64,000 nt of DNA from Paenibacillus mucilaginosus 3016. Lineage in GTDB: Bacteria; Bacillota; Bacilli; Paenibacillales; NBRC-103111. The notes below the pieces were generated by a model that saw only the letters and a program-made list of their open reading frames with translations, was not told where the DNA came from and made no database searches. Positions 1 through 8,256 of the stretch are shown here, one piece after another. Within the stretch, counting starts at the first letter, position 1. The number at the start of each line of letters is the position of its first letter. Position numbers and translations under genes: made by a program. The stretch covers positions 3,676,001 through 3,740,000 of the forward strand of contig NC_016935.1 in the NCBI RefSeq assembly GCF_000250655.1. Direction: 5' to 3'.

Positions 1-435
1 CTCCGGCTCGGCGGAAGCGTACCGGTGGTCGTAGTATTCGAAGTCGGGGGCATCCGCGCGGCGGTATGTTCCATTGGACTCCAGCCACGCTTGGATGGAT
101 GCATAAGTTGCGTCGAGCCGGGCGACGGGCCCCCGGTGGGTGAACACGGCATACAGGCGAGGTTCCAGCGTGACCGCCGTCATGCCGGAGGGCAGCTCCG
201 GCGGCATCTCCTCGACCAAGGCGCCCGTAAGGTAGTCGAAGGGCTCGCCGGAGGCGGCCTCGATTCCCCAGCAGATGCCGAGCGTTGCGGGACCCCGTCC
301 CGGGATTTCGGCTGCGCGCCGCATGAAGGCGTCCCACTGTCCGGCGATCGTGGGGATCACCCCTTCGGTCAGCCGGTGCTGCCCCTTGGTTCCTACCGCT
401 GCGAACTCGCCGTGTTTTTCGATTCTTGGTTTCAT
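1..435 (-). CDS. GyrI-like / AraC effector-binding domain protein (3' end cut off)
   Basis: The reading frame begins with ATG at 435 and stays open for 145 codons to the window edge, so the C-terminus is missing. An AGGAGG lies about 10 nt upstream (445-450), which supports this start. The protein starts MKPRIEKHGEFAAVG and contains TLGICWGIEA, a central beta strand with YAVFTHRGPVARL, and a DFEYYDHRY segment close to the cut. This pattern is typical of the small-molecule effector-binding domain of GyrI and of the C-terminal part of AraC/MerR-type activators such as BmrR. No DNA-binding domain precedes it, so it is a stand-alone domain. Such proteins bind drugs or other ligands; the ligand here is unknown. 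Confidence 0.75.
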   Translation of the reverse strand, partial: MKPRIEKHGEFAAVGTKGQHRLTEGVIPTIAGQWDAFMRRAAEIPGRGPATLGICWGIEAASGEPFDYLTGALVEEMPPELPSGMTAVTLEPRLYAVFTHRGPVARLDATYASIQAWLESNGTYRRADAPDFEYYDHRYASAEPE

Positions 436-644
436 GGCTGCTGGCCTCCTGATCAGGTTTGGGATGTCGGAATACTGACAGGAACAAGATACCAGGCAAC
501 CGTGACAACGCGTGTCTTAGTCTCCCAAATCGTGTGCGGCCGTCCGGCGGTCCGCACGCGCACCCTCCATAGTGAGCTCCCTTGCAGTACAGCTATGGGC
601 TCAGAGCCTCGAAGGCGCATAAAGCCCCAAGGTGCCGGCAGGCT

Positions 645-1658
645 TCACAGCCGGATGCAGATTTTGCCGAAGTGGACGCCCTCCTGCATATACCTTAGAG
701 CCTGGACCGCCTCGGTGAACGGGAACACGCGGTCAATGACCGGCCGCACGCCGCTCAGCGCCAGGGCACGGTTCATGTCCTCGAACATCCCGTGGCTGCC
801 GACATTGATCCCCTGCAGCGTAACCTTCTTGCGGATGGCGGGGATAAGGTCGAGTCCTGCAGCCGTTACGCCCGAAAGCACGCCGACAATGCTGACGCGT
901 CCGCCCGGACGGACGGCGGCCAGCGAGGCGTTCAGCGTAGCCGCTCCGCCAAGGTCGACGATGTGATCGGCCCCCCGGCCGTCCGTGAGGCGGAGCACTT
1001 CCTGATCCCACTGCGGAGACTTCACGTAATTGATGCCGAGATCGGCCCCGAGCGCCGCCGCCCGCTCCAGCTTCACATCACTGCTGGAAGTTACGATCAC
1101 CCTGGCGCCATGCAGCTTCGCAAACTGCAGGGCGGACAAGGCAACGCCTCCGGTGCCCTGCACGACGACCGTATCGCCGGCGCGTACGCGCCCTTCTGTC
1201 ACGACGGCCTGCCAGGCCGTCAGCGCGGCGATGGGCAGCGAGGCCGCTTCTTCGTCGGTCAGATGCTCGGGCACGTGGACGAGCGATCCCTGCGGGAAGA
1301 CGCCATATTCAGCCAGGACGCCGTCTCTCGGGCCGCCCAAGGTCGAGCCCAGCATCGCTTCCGTCGGCGTTCCGGCGAGCCAGTCCTGCACGAAGATCGG
1401 GCAGACCCGGTCTCCCGGCTTGACCCGCGTGACCCCTTCACCCAGCTCCTCCACGATGCCGACGCCGTCCGATACCGGAATCAGGGGCAGCGTCTCGGCA
1501 CCTACGTAGAACCCTCCGACTACGCCAAGGTCCCTCGCGTTGAGCGAGGCCGCCCGGATGCGAAGCAGCACCTCGCCTGGACCGGGAGCCGGCTTTGGCC
1601 GCTCCGCCAGCGTAATCCGCTCGAGTCCGAATCCACCCTGAATTTCAAATGCTCTCAT
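645..1658 (-). CDS. Zinc-independent MDR-family NAD(P)H:quinone oxidoreductase / alcohol dehydrogenase-like protein
   Basis: This is a 337-residue medium-chain dehydrogenase/reductase. The N-terminal GroES-like half contains APGPGEVLLRIRAASLNARD and GDRVCPIF. The nucleotide-binding half contains VVQGTGGVALSALQFAK, the Rossmann glycine motif, followed by ARVIVTSSS. The catalytic zinc ligands of true alcohol dehydrogenases (Cys in the first loop, GHE) are absent, so quinone or enone reduction is more likely than alcohol oxidation. I chose ATG 1658 over the in-frame ATG at 1676 because AAGGAG lies 9-14 nt before it, inside the longer version. It is divergent from an HxlR regulator, an arrangement common for quinone-detoxifying reductases. 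The substrate is inferred from context only. Confidence 0.85.
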   Translation of the reverse strand: MRAFEIQGGFGLERITLAERPKPAPGPGEVLLRIRAASLNARDLGVVGGFYVGAETLPLIPVSDGVGIVEELGEGVTRVKPGDRVCPIFVQDWLAGTPTEAMLGSTLGGPRDGVLAEYGVFPQGSLVHVPEHLTDEEAASLPIAALTAWQAVVTEGRVRAGDTVVVQGTGGVALSALQFAKLHGARVIVTSSSDVKLERAAALGADLGINYVKSPQWDQEVLRLTDGRGADHIVDLGGAATLNASLAAVRPGGRVSIVGVLSGVTAAGLDLIPAIRKKVTLQGINVGSHGMFEDMNRALALSGVRPVIDRVFPFTEAVQALRYMQEGVHFGKICIRL

Positions 1659-1747
1659 GATCTCTCTCTCCTTCATCTGATAAAGTCATCATTTGGAATA
1701 TGCTTCTAGACAAACGATACCTCATACACTAAATTAAAGTAAGCAGG

Positions 1748-1779
1748 CACTTGAAAGTGGCATAGGCACTTCAACGTGC
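1748..1779. promoter_or_regulatory. Two tandem dyads in the oxidoreductase/HxlR intergenic region, candidate HxlR operators
   Basis: CACTTGAAAGTG at 1748-1759 is an inverted repeat with 5-nt arms. GCACTTCAACGTGC at 1766-1779 is a second dyad with 4-nt arms. Their centres are 19 bp apart and they share the CACTT half site. They sit directly upstream of the HxlR start and within the divergent control region, so autoregulation is a reasonable inference. Binding is not shown by sequence alone. Confidence 0.4.
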
Positions 1780-1796
1780 GCCATGGGGGGATGAAA

Positions 1797-2201
1797 ATGA
1801 GAACGGACGGCCGTCCGGAGAAGGATATCTCCGTTACGGTGTGCAGCTACAGTCTTGCTTTGGATGTCATTGCGAACAAATGGAAGCCGCTTGTAATCTA
1901 CGCGCTGGAGAACGGCAGCCAGCGGTATGGGGACATGAAGCGCCGCATTGAAGGCGTAGTCCCAGAAAATGGACTGACCGAGACGCTGAGGGGGATGGAA
2001 CGGGATGGCCTCGTCGTGCGGAAGGTGCATCCTGCCGTTCCTCCGGCCGTCGAATATACGCTGACCCCGCTCGGCCGCACACTGATCGAGCCTCTCCAGG
2101 CGCTTCATGTCTGGGCGAAGGCTCATCATGAGGATGTGCTGAGCGCGAGGGAACGGTACGACGGGCAGGACGGGCAGGACGGACAGACAGGCGGAGCATA
2201 G
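1797..2201 (+). CDS. HxlR-family winged-helix transcriptional regulator
   Basis: This is a 134-residue HxlR-type regulator. After a short N-terminus it has VCSYSLALDVIANKWKPLVI, then RYGDMKRRIEGVVPENGLTETL (recognition helix region) and VEYTLTPLGRTLI (wing), which are the family hallmarks. The single Cys16 sits where redox- and quinone-sensing relatives such as YodB carry their sensor cysteine. In-frame starts at GTG 1776 and ATG 1791 are possible; ATG 1797 has a GGGGGG stretch 6 nt upstream. The C-terminal tail contains a short DGQ repeat. It probably controls the divergent MDR oxidoreductase through the dyads between them; this is inference from arrangement and family. Confidence 0.88.
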   Translation: MRTDGRPEKDISVTVCSYSLALDVIANKWKPLVIYALENGSQRYGDMKRRIEGVVPENGLTETLRGMERDGLVVRKVHPAVPPAVEYTLTPLGRTLIEPLQALHVWAKAHHEDVLSARERYDGQDGQDGQTGGA

Positions 2202-2396
2202 CGCGCCGAAGCGCGGCTTGGAGAACGGAGGAAGCGGAATCCGTGCCAGTCACGCGCAGGGCAGCGAGGTGACTACCGCTGCTGCCCGTCCAGGCGGCCC
2301 GAACCATTCATGGAAAATGATGCTGATGTGCATCCTAAGGAGAGCAGGATAGGCGGAATCGCCTGTCCGACTTGGCAAACCGGGGGGCATGGGGCA

Positions 2397-3191
2397 TTGA
2401 CGACGGTACAGAGCAAGGATAGCGCGATATTCCTCGTCCTGGCGGATCCGAGGTGCAGGGAGCTGCTGCAGCGGCTGGCAGCTTCCCCAGGCCTCAGCGT
2501 CAGCGGCTTATCGGATGAACTGGAGCTGCCGCGTGCCGCCGTGCTGAAGCATCTGAAGATGCTGGAAGAGGCGGAGCTGGCGGCCTCCCGGCGGATCGGG
2601 CGGGAGAAGCTGTATTCCGCGGACCGGGAGCGGCTCCGGGGGCTGATGGAGCGCCTGCTCGGCCGCCCGGAGGATACGCGCGGCGGCAGGCTCGGCGAGC
2701 TGAAGCGGATGCTGTCGGAAGAGAAGCAGCGCAGTGTGCGGATGCTGCCGAGACAGACGTACGGGACGCTGATCCGCTCCTCTCCCGCCCGCATCTGGGA
2801 GGAGGTGCTCTCCCCGGAGCAGCCCGCCGGATTCTGGCGGGGATGCCGGCTGATTCTGGGAGGCGGGGAGCTGTCCCCGTACCGGCTGGAGAGGCCGGAC
2901 GGTCGTGAAGAGGCGCGCGGGATGGTGACGGCGGCAGAGGCTCAACGGAGGCTGGAGCTGACCTGGGGGAGCCCGGACGAATCGGAGGCCGGCACGGCGG
3001 AGGGACGCCTCGCCCTGGAGCTCGAGCGGCTGCCCGGCCGGCCGGAGGTGTGCCGGGTCATCCTGGTGCTCACCGCGGAGATCCGGACGGAGGATTCGAT
3101 TCGTGCGGCGGACGGGGGCTGGCCGGGCCGGCTGGCCGGCCTGAAGTCGTACGTTGAAACCGGCGAAGGAATGTGGGAGGAGAAGCCGTAA
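2397..3191 (+). CDS. ArsR-type HTH fused to an SRPBCC (AHSA1-like) domain
   Basis: The N-terminal 90 residues are an ArsR winged helix: AIFLVLADPRCRELLQRL, then LSDELELPRAAVLKHLKMLEEAEL and RRIGREKLYSAD. From about residue 125 the sequence (YGTLIRSSPARIWEEVLSPEQPAGFW, SPYRLERPDGREEARGMV) looks like an SRPBCC/AHSA1 ligand-binding fold, so this is an HTH-ligand domain fusion of 264 residues. I prefer TTG 2397 because GGGGGG lies 9 nt upstream and the ArsR fold then starts normally. An ATG at 2310 would add 29 residues with no clear ribosome site. No metal-binding cysteines typical of ArsR/SmtB are visible, so the ligand is probably not a metal. Confidence 0.75.
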   Translation: MTTVQSKDSAIFLVLADPRCRELLQRLAASPGLSVSGLSDELELPRAAVLKHLKMLEEAELAASRRIGREKLYSADRERLRGLMERLLGRPEDTRGGRLGELKRMLSEEKQRSVRMLPRQTYGTLIRSSPARIWEEVLSPEQPAGFWRGCRLILGGGELSPYRLERPDGREEARGMVTAAEAQRRLELTWGSPDESEAGTAEGRLALELERLPGRPEVCRVILVLTAEIRTEDSIRAADGGWPGRLAGLKSYVETGEGMWEEKP

Positions 3192-3345
3192 GATTTGTGC
3201 GGCGGATTTCGATCTTCGCTGTTCTAACTCTTCCAGGGGAAGCCCGCCGGTCTTCCCCTGCTTCGCATGCCCGTCCCTGTGTGCGGAAAATCAGGCTCCC
3301 GAGGGGGGAAATCCCGCGCCGTGCATGGTGTTCCGCCCCGCCCGG

Positions 3346-3354
3346 TGGTATAAT
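3346..3354 (+). promoter_or_regulatory. Extended -10 promoter for the methyltransferase gene
   Basis: TGGTATAAT at 3346-3354 is a consensus extended -10 element (TGnTATAAT). No good -35 hexamer is present, which is usual for extended -10 promoters. It lies about 40 nt upstream of the methyltransferase start. Confidence 0.6.
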
Positions 3355-3394
3355 GATCGGGATAAATGCCAAGGGTTGGAGAGTGAGCCGCAGC

Positions 3395-4087
3395 ATGGAC
3401 GTGCGCGAGCATTTCGGAGAGATCGACATCTATTTGTTTGACCAGCTGCTCAAGGGGCGCATCAGGCCCGGCATGCGGATTCTGGATGCAGGGTGCGGGA
3501 GAGGGCGCAACTTGGTGTTCTTTCTCCGGGAAGGCTACGACGTCTTCGCGGTGGACCGGAGTCCGGAAGCCGTCGAGGAGGTCCGGAAGCTGGCGGCGGG
3601 AATTCATTCCCGGGAGCAGGAAGAGCGCTTTCGCTGCGAACCGATCGAGAAGCTCAGCTTCGCCAACGATACGTTTGATTTCGTCATCTGCAGCGCGGTG
3701 CTGCATTTTGCCGAGAATGATAAGCATTTCGGGGAGATGGTCGGCGAGCTCTGGCGGGTGCTGAAGCCCGGCGGGGTGCTCTTCACCCGGCTCGCATCGG
3801 GCATCGGCATGGAAGCGCTGATGCGCCCGCTCGGCGGAGGACGATACTCGCTGCCTGATGGGTCGGAGCGCTACCTGGCCGACGCGGCACAGCTGCACCG
3901 GCTGACGGAGAGGCTGCACGGCCAGTTTCTTGAGCCGTTGAAGACCGTACAGGTCGAAGGACTGCGGTGCATGACGACCTGGTGCCTTAAGAAACCGCAC
4001 ATCCTCTTCTTCGACCCGATCGAGGAAGGAACGGGAGAGAGTATACAAGGGGAACCGCCCGGAGGAAAAGGGGAGGAATCACAATGA
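3395..4087 (+). CDS. Class I SAM-dependent methyltransferase
   Basis: This is a 230-residue Methyltransf_11/25-type enzyme. Motif I is ILDAGCGRGRN at residues 29-39, followed by VFAVDRSPEAVE (SAM ribose-binding acidic loop), then FDFVICSAVLHF and LWRVLKPGGVLFTRL, the usual post-motif strands. The substrate cannot be told from sequence. GGAGAG at 3378-3383 precedes ATG 3395 by 11 nt; a GTG at 3383 is an alternative start. Its stop overlaps the next gene's start (ATGA at 4084-4087), so it is translationally coupled to the nitrilase-family amidohydrolase downstream. Confidence 0.85.
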   Translation: MDVREHFGEIDIYLFDQLLKGRIRPGMRILDAGCGRGRNLVFFLREGYDVFAVDRSPEAVEEVRKLAAGIHSREQEERFRCEPIEKLSFANDTFDFVICSAVLHFAENDKHFGEMVGELWRVLKPGGVLFTRLASGIGMEALMRPLGGGRYSLPDGSERYLADAAQLHRLTERLHGQFLEPLKTVQVEGLRCMTTWCLKKPHILFFDPIEEGTGESIQGEPPGGKGEESQ

Positions 4088-4947
4088 AAATGCGCGTATC
4101 TGCCGTGCAGTACCATCTGCATACGATCGGCAGCTTTGAGGAGTTTGCCGCCCAGGTGACGCACTATGTCAAGACGGCCGCGGAATTCGAGTCGGACTTC
4201 GTGCTGTTTCCGGAGCTGTTCACGACGCAGCTGATGTCCGTCGGAAGAGGAGACGGAAGCGGGGAAGCCCTGACGATTGACGAGCTTCCGGGCTTCACGG
4301 AACCCTACATGGCCTTATTCAAGGGGCTGGCCGCCGAGACCGGCATGCACCTGATCGGCGGCACGCATATCGTGTCGGAGAACGGGCGTCTCTACAATAC
4401 GGCGTTCCTGTTCTATCCGGACGGTCGCGTAGGGGAGCAGCGCAAGGTACATATTACGCCGACCGAAGTCAAAGAGTGGAACATGGCCGCCGGCGATACC
4501 CTGCAGGTGTTCGACACGGATAAAGGGCGCATCGCGATGCTGATCTGCTACGACATGGAATTCCCGGAGATCGTACGGATGGCCCGGGCCCGCGGGGCCG
4601 ACGTCATCTTCTGTCCGTCGTGCACGGACGACAAGCACGGGTTCCACCGGGTCCGCTACACCTGCCATGCCCGGACGATCGAGAACCAGATCTACGTCGT
4701 GACGACCGGAACGGTCGGCTCGCTGCCTACCGTGGACTTCATGCGGGGCAATTACGGCCAGGCGGCGATCCTCACGCCGAACGACGTGCCTTTTCCGCCG
4801 GCAGGCATCATGACGGCCGGAGAGGTCAACGGGGACATGGTCATCACGGGCGATCTCGATCTGTCGCTGCTTCATCAGGTGAGGGAGAAGGGCTCGGTGA
4901 CGACGTGGCGTGACCGCCGGACCGATCTGTATACGGACTGGTCTTGA
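4084..4947 (+). CDS. Carbon-nitrogen hydrolase (nitrilase superfamily amidohydrolase)
   Basis: This 287-residue protein has the complete nitrilase-superfamily triad: Glu44 in LFPELF, Lys121 in EQRKVHITPTE and Cys155 in MLICYDMEFPE. It should hydrolyse or condense an amide or nitrile C-N bond in the cytoplasm; the substrate is unknown. The start overlaps the stop of the methyltransferase gene by four bases, and a GNAT acetyltransferase gene follows 29 bp after its stop. From memory, Bacillus YhcX carries an acetyltransferase and a nitrilase-type domain in one polypeptide, so this adjacent pair may be the unfused equivalent. Confidence 0.9.
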   Translation: MKMRVSAVQYHLHTIGSFEEFAAQVTHYVKTAAEFESDFVLFPELFTTQLMSVGRGDGSGEALTIDELPGFTEPYMALFKGLAAETGMHLIGGTHIVSENGRLYNTAFLFYPDGRVGEQRKVHITPTEVKEWNMAAGDTLQVFDTDKGRIAMLICYDMEFPEIVRMARARGADVIFCPSCTDDKHGFHRVRYTCHARTIENQIYVVTTGTVGSLPTVDFMRGNYGQAAILTPNDVPFPPAGIMTAGEVNGDMVITGDLDLSLLHQVREKGSVTTWRDRRTDLYTDWS

Positions 4948-4976
4948 GGGACCGGAGCGGTGGAGGGCGTGTACTC

Positions 4977-5660
4977 ATGACAACCGCACGGTACCGCAAG
5001 GAAATGTACGTGTTCGACGGCGACAAACCGGTGCGTGCCGTGATCCGTTCGTATACGGAGGCGGATTTCGCCGGATTGATCCGTATCCAGCAGGAAAGCT
5101 TTCCCCCGCCGTTTCCCTCGGAGCTGTGGTGGAACGAGGAGCAGCTGCGCCATCACGTGACCTTATTTCCCGAGGGGGCGCTCTGCGTGGAGATCGGCGG
5201 CGAGCTGGCCGCCTCGATCACCGGACTGCGCGTCGATTACGATCCGCAGGACGGGGACCATACGTGGGAAGCCGTCACGGACGGAGGCTACATCCGCAAT
5301 CACAAGCCGGACGGCAATACACTGTACATTGTCGATATTTGTGCAAGGCCCGCCTACCGCAAGCTGGGTCTCGGAAGATGGATGATGCTGTCCATGTACG
5401 AGGTTGTTGTCAAGCTTGGGGTGCAGCGGCTGCTCGGCGGGGGGCGGCTGCCCGGCTATCACCGGCATGCGGATACGCTGACGCCGCAGCAGTATGTGGA
5501 GAAGGTGCTGGAGGGGACGCTGAAGGACCCCGTGATGACCTTCCTGCTGCGCTGCGGGCGGACGCCGGTCCAGCTCGTGTCCGGTTATCTGGAGGACGAG
5601 GAGTCCCGCAATTATGCGATGCTGATGGAATGGCGCAACCCATTCCTGCAGAAGAACTAG
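4977..5660 (+). CDS. GNAT-family N-acetyltransferase
   Basis: This is a 227-residue acetyltransferase. It contains RAVIRSYTEADFAGLIRIQQESFPPPFP at the N-terminus, then a strand with TLYIVDICARPAYRKLGLGRWMM, where the RKLGLG loop is the acetyl-CoA pyrophosphate-binding motif A. ATG 4977 is preceded by GGAGGG with 9-nt spacing; a TTG at 4944 would overlap the upstream stop but lacks such a site. It directly follows the nitrilase-like gene and probably works on the same or a related small molecule. A rho-independent terminator lies 36 bp beyond its stop, closing the methyltransferase-nitrilase-GNAT operon. Confidence 0.87.
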   Translation: MTTARYRKEMYVFDGDKPVRAVIRSYTEADFAGLIRIQQESFPPPFPSELWWNEEQLRHHVTLFPEGALCVEIGGELAASITGLRVDYDPQDGDHTWEAVTDGGYIRNHKPDGNTLYIVDICARPAYRKLGLGRWMMLSMYEVVVKLGVQRLLGGGRLPGYHRHADTLTPQQYVEKVLEGTLKDPVMTFLLRCGRTPVQLVSGYLEDEESRNYAMLMEWRNPFLQKN

Positions 5661-5696
5661 AACATCGAACCGTTCGAGTGCCGAGGTTCGCCGGAG

Positions 5697-5731
5697 AGGC
5701 TTCGTCCCATTCAGGGGCGGAGCCTTTCTTT
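5697..5731 (+). terminator. Rho-independent terminator after the GNAT gene
   Basis: AGGCTTCGTCCC and GGGGCGGAGCCT form a 12-bp stem (two G-T pairs) with a 5-nt loop, followed by TTTCTT. This ends the operon that starts near 3346. Confidence 0.7.
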
Positions 5732-5874
5732 ACAGGCAGCGGGCGCCTGCGGGAAGCGGGAATCCGGGACGAGTGTCCGGCTGCAGGAGGAAAACGGGAA
5801 GGCTCACATGAATTGCCAAGCTTCCGGGAATCCTGAAGAGGGAGCGGGATTATAAGGCGAAAGGTGGCAATCCC

Positions 5875-6441
5875 ATGTCTTTTCCATCCTTCGAAGACGT
5901 TCAGAAAGCCAGGAGCCTTCTGGCTGAGGTGTCGGAAGCGCACTGGCTGCAGGATGACCTGCACAAGGCCTCCTGGTGGCTGCTGCTCGCTCTTACTATC
6001 ATGCCCTATTTCATCTGGTGGAAAATGGTGGACCGCAGGCGGATCCAGGAGATTGTGCTTTACGGCCTGCTCATTGCACTGATTTGCATGACCTTCGACA
6101 GTATAGGCACCGACAGGCTGTGGTGGGGCTATCCCGATAAGCTGTTGGGTCTCACGCCGCCGCTGCTTCCCGCCGACCTCGTGCTGGTCCCTGTGTTCTC
6201 CATGATCATATATCAGCTGTTCTCCGGGATGTGGGTCCCTTTTGTACTGGCGAACCTGGCACTCGGTCTCTTCATGGCTTATGTATGTGAGCCTCTGTTC
6301 ATCCTGCTGAACTTCTACGAGCTTAACTCCTGGCGTCTGACATATTCGCTGATTTACTATCTTCTGACGAGCAGCGGTGTCTGGTGGTTCGTGACCAAGC
6401 TGAAGCGCGTTCAGGAGAAGGCCGGCTTCCGGGAGGGGTAG
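5875..6441 (+). CDS. CBO0543-like multi-pass membrane protein
   Basis: This is a 188-residue integral membrane protein with about five hydrophobic helices: ASWWLLLALTIMPYFIWW, EIVLYGLLIALICMTF, LVLVPVFSMIIYQLF, PFVLANLALGLFMAYVC and LTYSLIYYLLTSSGVWW. The aromatic-rich loops and the DSIGTDRLWWGYPDKLLGLTPPLLP segment resemble the CBO0543 family of Bacillales membrane proteins, whose function is unknown. AAAGGTGG lies about 8 nt before the ATG. It is followed after 77 bp by a superoxide dismutase gene; no functional link is evident. Confidence 0.7.
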   Translation: MSFPSFEDVQKARSLLAEVSEAHWLQDDLHKASWWLLLALTIMPYFIWWKMVDRRRIQEIVLYGLLIALICMTFDSIGTDRLWWGYPDKLLGLTPPLLPADLVLVPVFSMIIYQLFSGMWVPFVLANLALGLFMAYVCEPLFILLNFYELNSWRLTYSLIYYLLTSSGVWWFVTKLKRVQEKAGFREG

Positions 6442-6518
6442 GCGGGGGTGCCGGGTTTAGCTCTTCCAAATTTGGCAACACTGGTGGGTGTACTGCTGAA
6501 GCCGAAGGAGGAAGAGGA

Positions 6519-7127
6519 TTGAAAGGGTATAAAAGCATGGGGGGGCTGCTCGCGGGTATGCTGCTGCTGAGCGCCTGCAGCGGTCCGTCGGCGTGGTTCG
6601 GGCTGGGCGGCAAGACGGAGCACCAGCATGAGCCCCTGCACAAAAACGGCAGCGAAGCCGTCATGGCCTATGAGTCCAAGGACGCCCAAGAGATCGATAT
6701 CATAGGGATCCGCGGCACATCGATCGGCAAAGCGAAGCTGAGCCAGGCGCCGGAAGGTGTCCGCATTCAGCTCGACGCCGCCCATCTGCCGCCGGGGCCG
6801 CACGGGTTCCACTTTCACGAGACCGGACGGTGCGAAGCGCCGGACTTCAAGACGGCGGGGGCGCACTTCAACCCGACGGGCCGCAAGCATGGCACCGAGA
6901 ACCCGCAGGGTCCGCATGCGGGCGACCTGCCGAACATCGAAGCGGACAAGAACGGCATGGCCAAGGCCGACTTCGTCATGAAGGGGCTGACGCTGGAGAA
7001 AGGGAAGCCGACCTCGCTGCTGAAGGAAGGCGGTACTTCGCTGGTCATTCACGAGAAGGCCGACGATTATAAGACCGATCCGTCCGGCAACTCCGGCGCG
7101 CGCATCGCGTGCGGCGCAGTGAAATAG
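6519..7127 (+). CDS. sodC: Cu/Zn superoxide dismutase, lipoprotein
   Basis: This 202-residue protein starts at TTG 6519, seven nt after AAGGAGG. It has a lipoprotein signal peptide with the lipobox LLSAC, giving lipid-modified Cys20, so it should sit on the outer face of the membrane and remove extracellular superoxide. All metal ligands can be seen: GFHFHETG (two Cu His), GAHFNP (bridging His), KHG, HAGDLPN (Zn His and Asp) and VIHEKADDY (Cu His). The structural disulfide partners GRCEAP and ARIACG are also present. As I recall, B. subtilis YojM/SodC lacks some Cu ligands, so this copy is more likely to be catalytically active. Confidence 0.93.
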   Translation: MKGYKSMGGLLAGMLLLSACSGPSAWFGLGGKTEHQHEPLHKNGSEAVMAYESKDAQEIDIIGIRGTSIGKAKLSQAPEGVRIQLDAAHLPPGPHGFHFHETGRCEAPDFKTAGAHFNPTGRKHGTENPQGPHAGDLPNIEADKNGMAKADFVMKGLTLEKGKPTSLLKEGGTSLVIHEKADDYKTDPSGNSGARIACGAVK

Positions 7128-7155
7128 ATTGCTCCTGAATGGCTTTCTCTTAAAG

Positions 7156-7193
7156 ACAGCCTCCATTCCGTCTATTGCGGAGTGGAGGCTGTT
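7156..7193 (+). terminator. Hairpin terminator after sodC
   Basis: ACAGCCTCCATTCCG and CGGAGTGGAGGCTGT pair over 15 bp with one G-T pair and a 6-nt loop. Only a short T run follows. From 7194 to the LysR stop at 7339 I see nothing further. Confidence 0.55.
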
Positions 7194-7338
7194 TGCTGTG
7201 CGCTGCGGTATGCCGGGCGGAGGGATGCGGGCGGGAACGGGGAAAGCCGGGAGGCTGGCCCTGCGCGGATGTGATCCAAGCGGCATGCGCCTCATCCTGC
7301 CCCGGCGGCATGCTTGGCAGGCTTCGGCACCGAGGAAG

Positions 7339-8229
7339 TCACTCCGTCAGCCCATCCACGAACCGGCGCGCCGCTGCTGACAGCGGTACGCCCTGCAGGG
7401 TAACGAGACCGACCTCCCGGGGAGGAACCGGGACCGCAAGCGGGACTTCCGTGAGCCCGCCGCGCTGCATCTCTTCCTGAGCGTATTCGCGGACAACGCA
7501 CGCAATACCCATCCCGCTGCGGGCGAACTGCAGGAGCAGGTCCATGCTGCCGAGCTCCAGCTCCGGCTGCAGGCTCAGGCCCTGCCCGGCGGCATAGCGG
7601 TCCAGGTGGCGGCGCGTGCTCGTGCCCTGCTCGAGCAGGATGAGCGGGTAGGCGAGCAGCGATTCCAGCCTCAGCGGTGCGGCCTGACGGTCTAGCTCCT
7701 CCGAGTAGCGTTTGCCGGCGACGAAGCAGTCGTGAATGGTCCGGATGGGACGGACGTCCAACCGGGGATCCTCGAAGGGCAGGTGCACGACTCCGAAGTC
7801 GATGCGTCCCTCTCTCAGCAGGGCGGCCGTCTCCGCCGTCGTCCGGTTCGTGACGGATACCTTGATCCGCGGATAGTCCTCCCGGAACGTCTCCATGCGG
7901 GGAAGCAGCACGTGCCTGCACAGCGTATCTCCTGCGCCAATGTGCACTTCGCCGGCCTCCAGGTCGTGCATCTCCCCGATCCGGCGCTCGCCGGCTTCCA
8001 TGAGATGGTAGGCCTGCTCGATATACGAGAACAGCACCTCGCCCTCTCCCGTTAACCGGACGCCTTTGGAGGAACGGAAGAAGAGCTGTCCCCCAAGCTT
8101 CGCCTCCAGCTGCTTGATGGAATGGGAGACCGCCGGCTGGGTGATGAAGAGCTCCTCCGCCGCTTTGGACAGACTTCCGGTCCGAGCCACCGTATAGAAG
8201 ACCCGGTACCACTCCATGTTCACGATCAA
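7339..8229 (-). CDS. LysR-family transcriptional regulator
   Basis: This is a 296-residue LysR regulator. The N-terminus MEWYRVFYTVARTGSLSKAAEEL followed by ITQPAVSHSIKQLEAKLG is the family helix-turn-helix. The C-terminal part (VHIGAGDTLCRHVLLPRM, IDFGVVHLPFEDPRL, GSMDLLLQFARSGMGIACV) is a substrate-binding-protein-like co-inducer domain. The start is uncertain: TTG 8229 has GGAG 10 nt upstream, GTG 8223 gives the usual spacing before EWY, and ATG 8217 is also in frame. It is divergent from the adenylosuccinate-synthetase-like gene, and a LysR-type box lies between them, so it probably activates that gene. Confidence 0.9.
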   Translation of the reverse strand: MIVNMEWYRVFYTVARTGSLSKAAEELFITQPAVSHSIKQLEAKLGGQLFFRSSKGVRLTGEGEVLFSYIEQAYHLMEAGERRIGEMHDLEAGEVHIGAGDTLCRHVLLPRMETFREDYPRIKVSVTNRTTAETAALLREGRIDFGVVHLPFEDPRLDVRPIRTIHDCFVAGKRYSEELDRQAAPLRLESLLAYPLILLEQGTSTRRHLDRYAAGQGLSLQPELELGSMDLLLQFARSGMGIACVVREYAQEEMQRGGLTEVPLAVPVPPREVGLVTLQGVPLSAAARRFVDGLTE

Positions 8230-8256
8230 AGGGTATCAACTCCGTTTATGGTGGGT

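Noticed and set aside
25-966. A 313-codon plus-strand frame over the first kilobase
   Set aside because: It runs antisense to the effector-binding protein and the MDR reductase, both of which show clear family motifs and ribosome sites.
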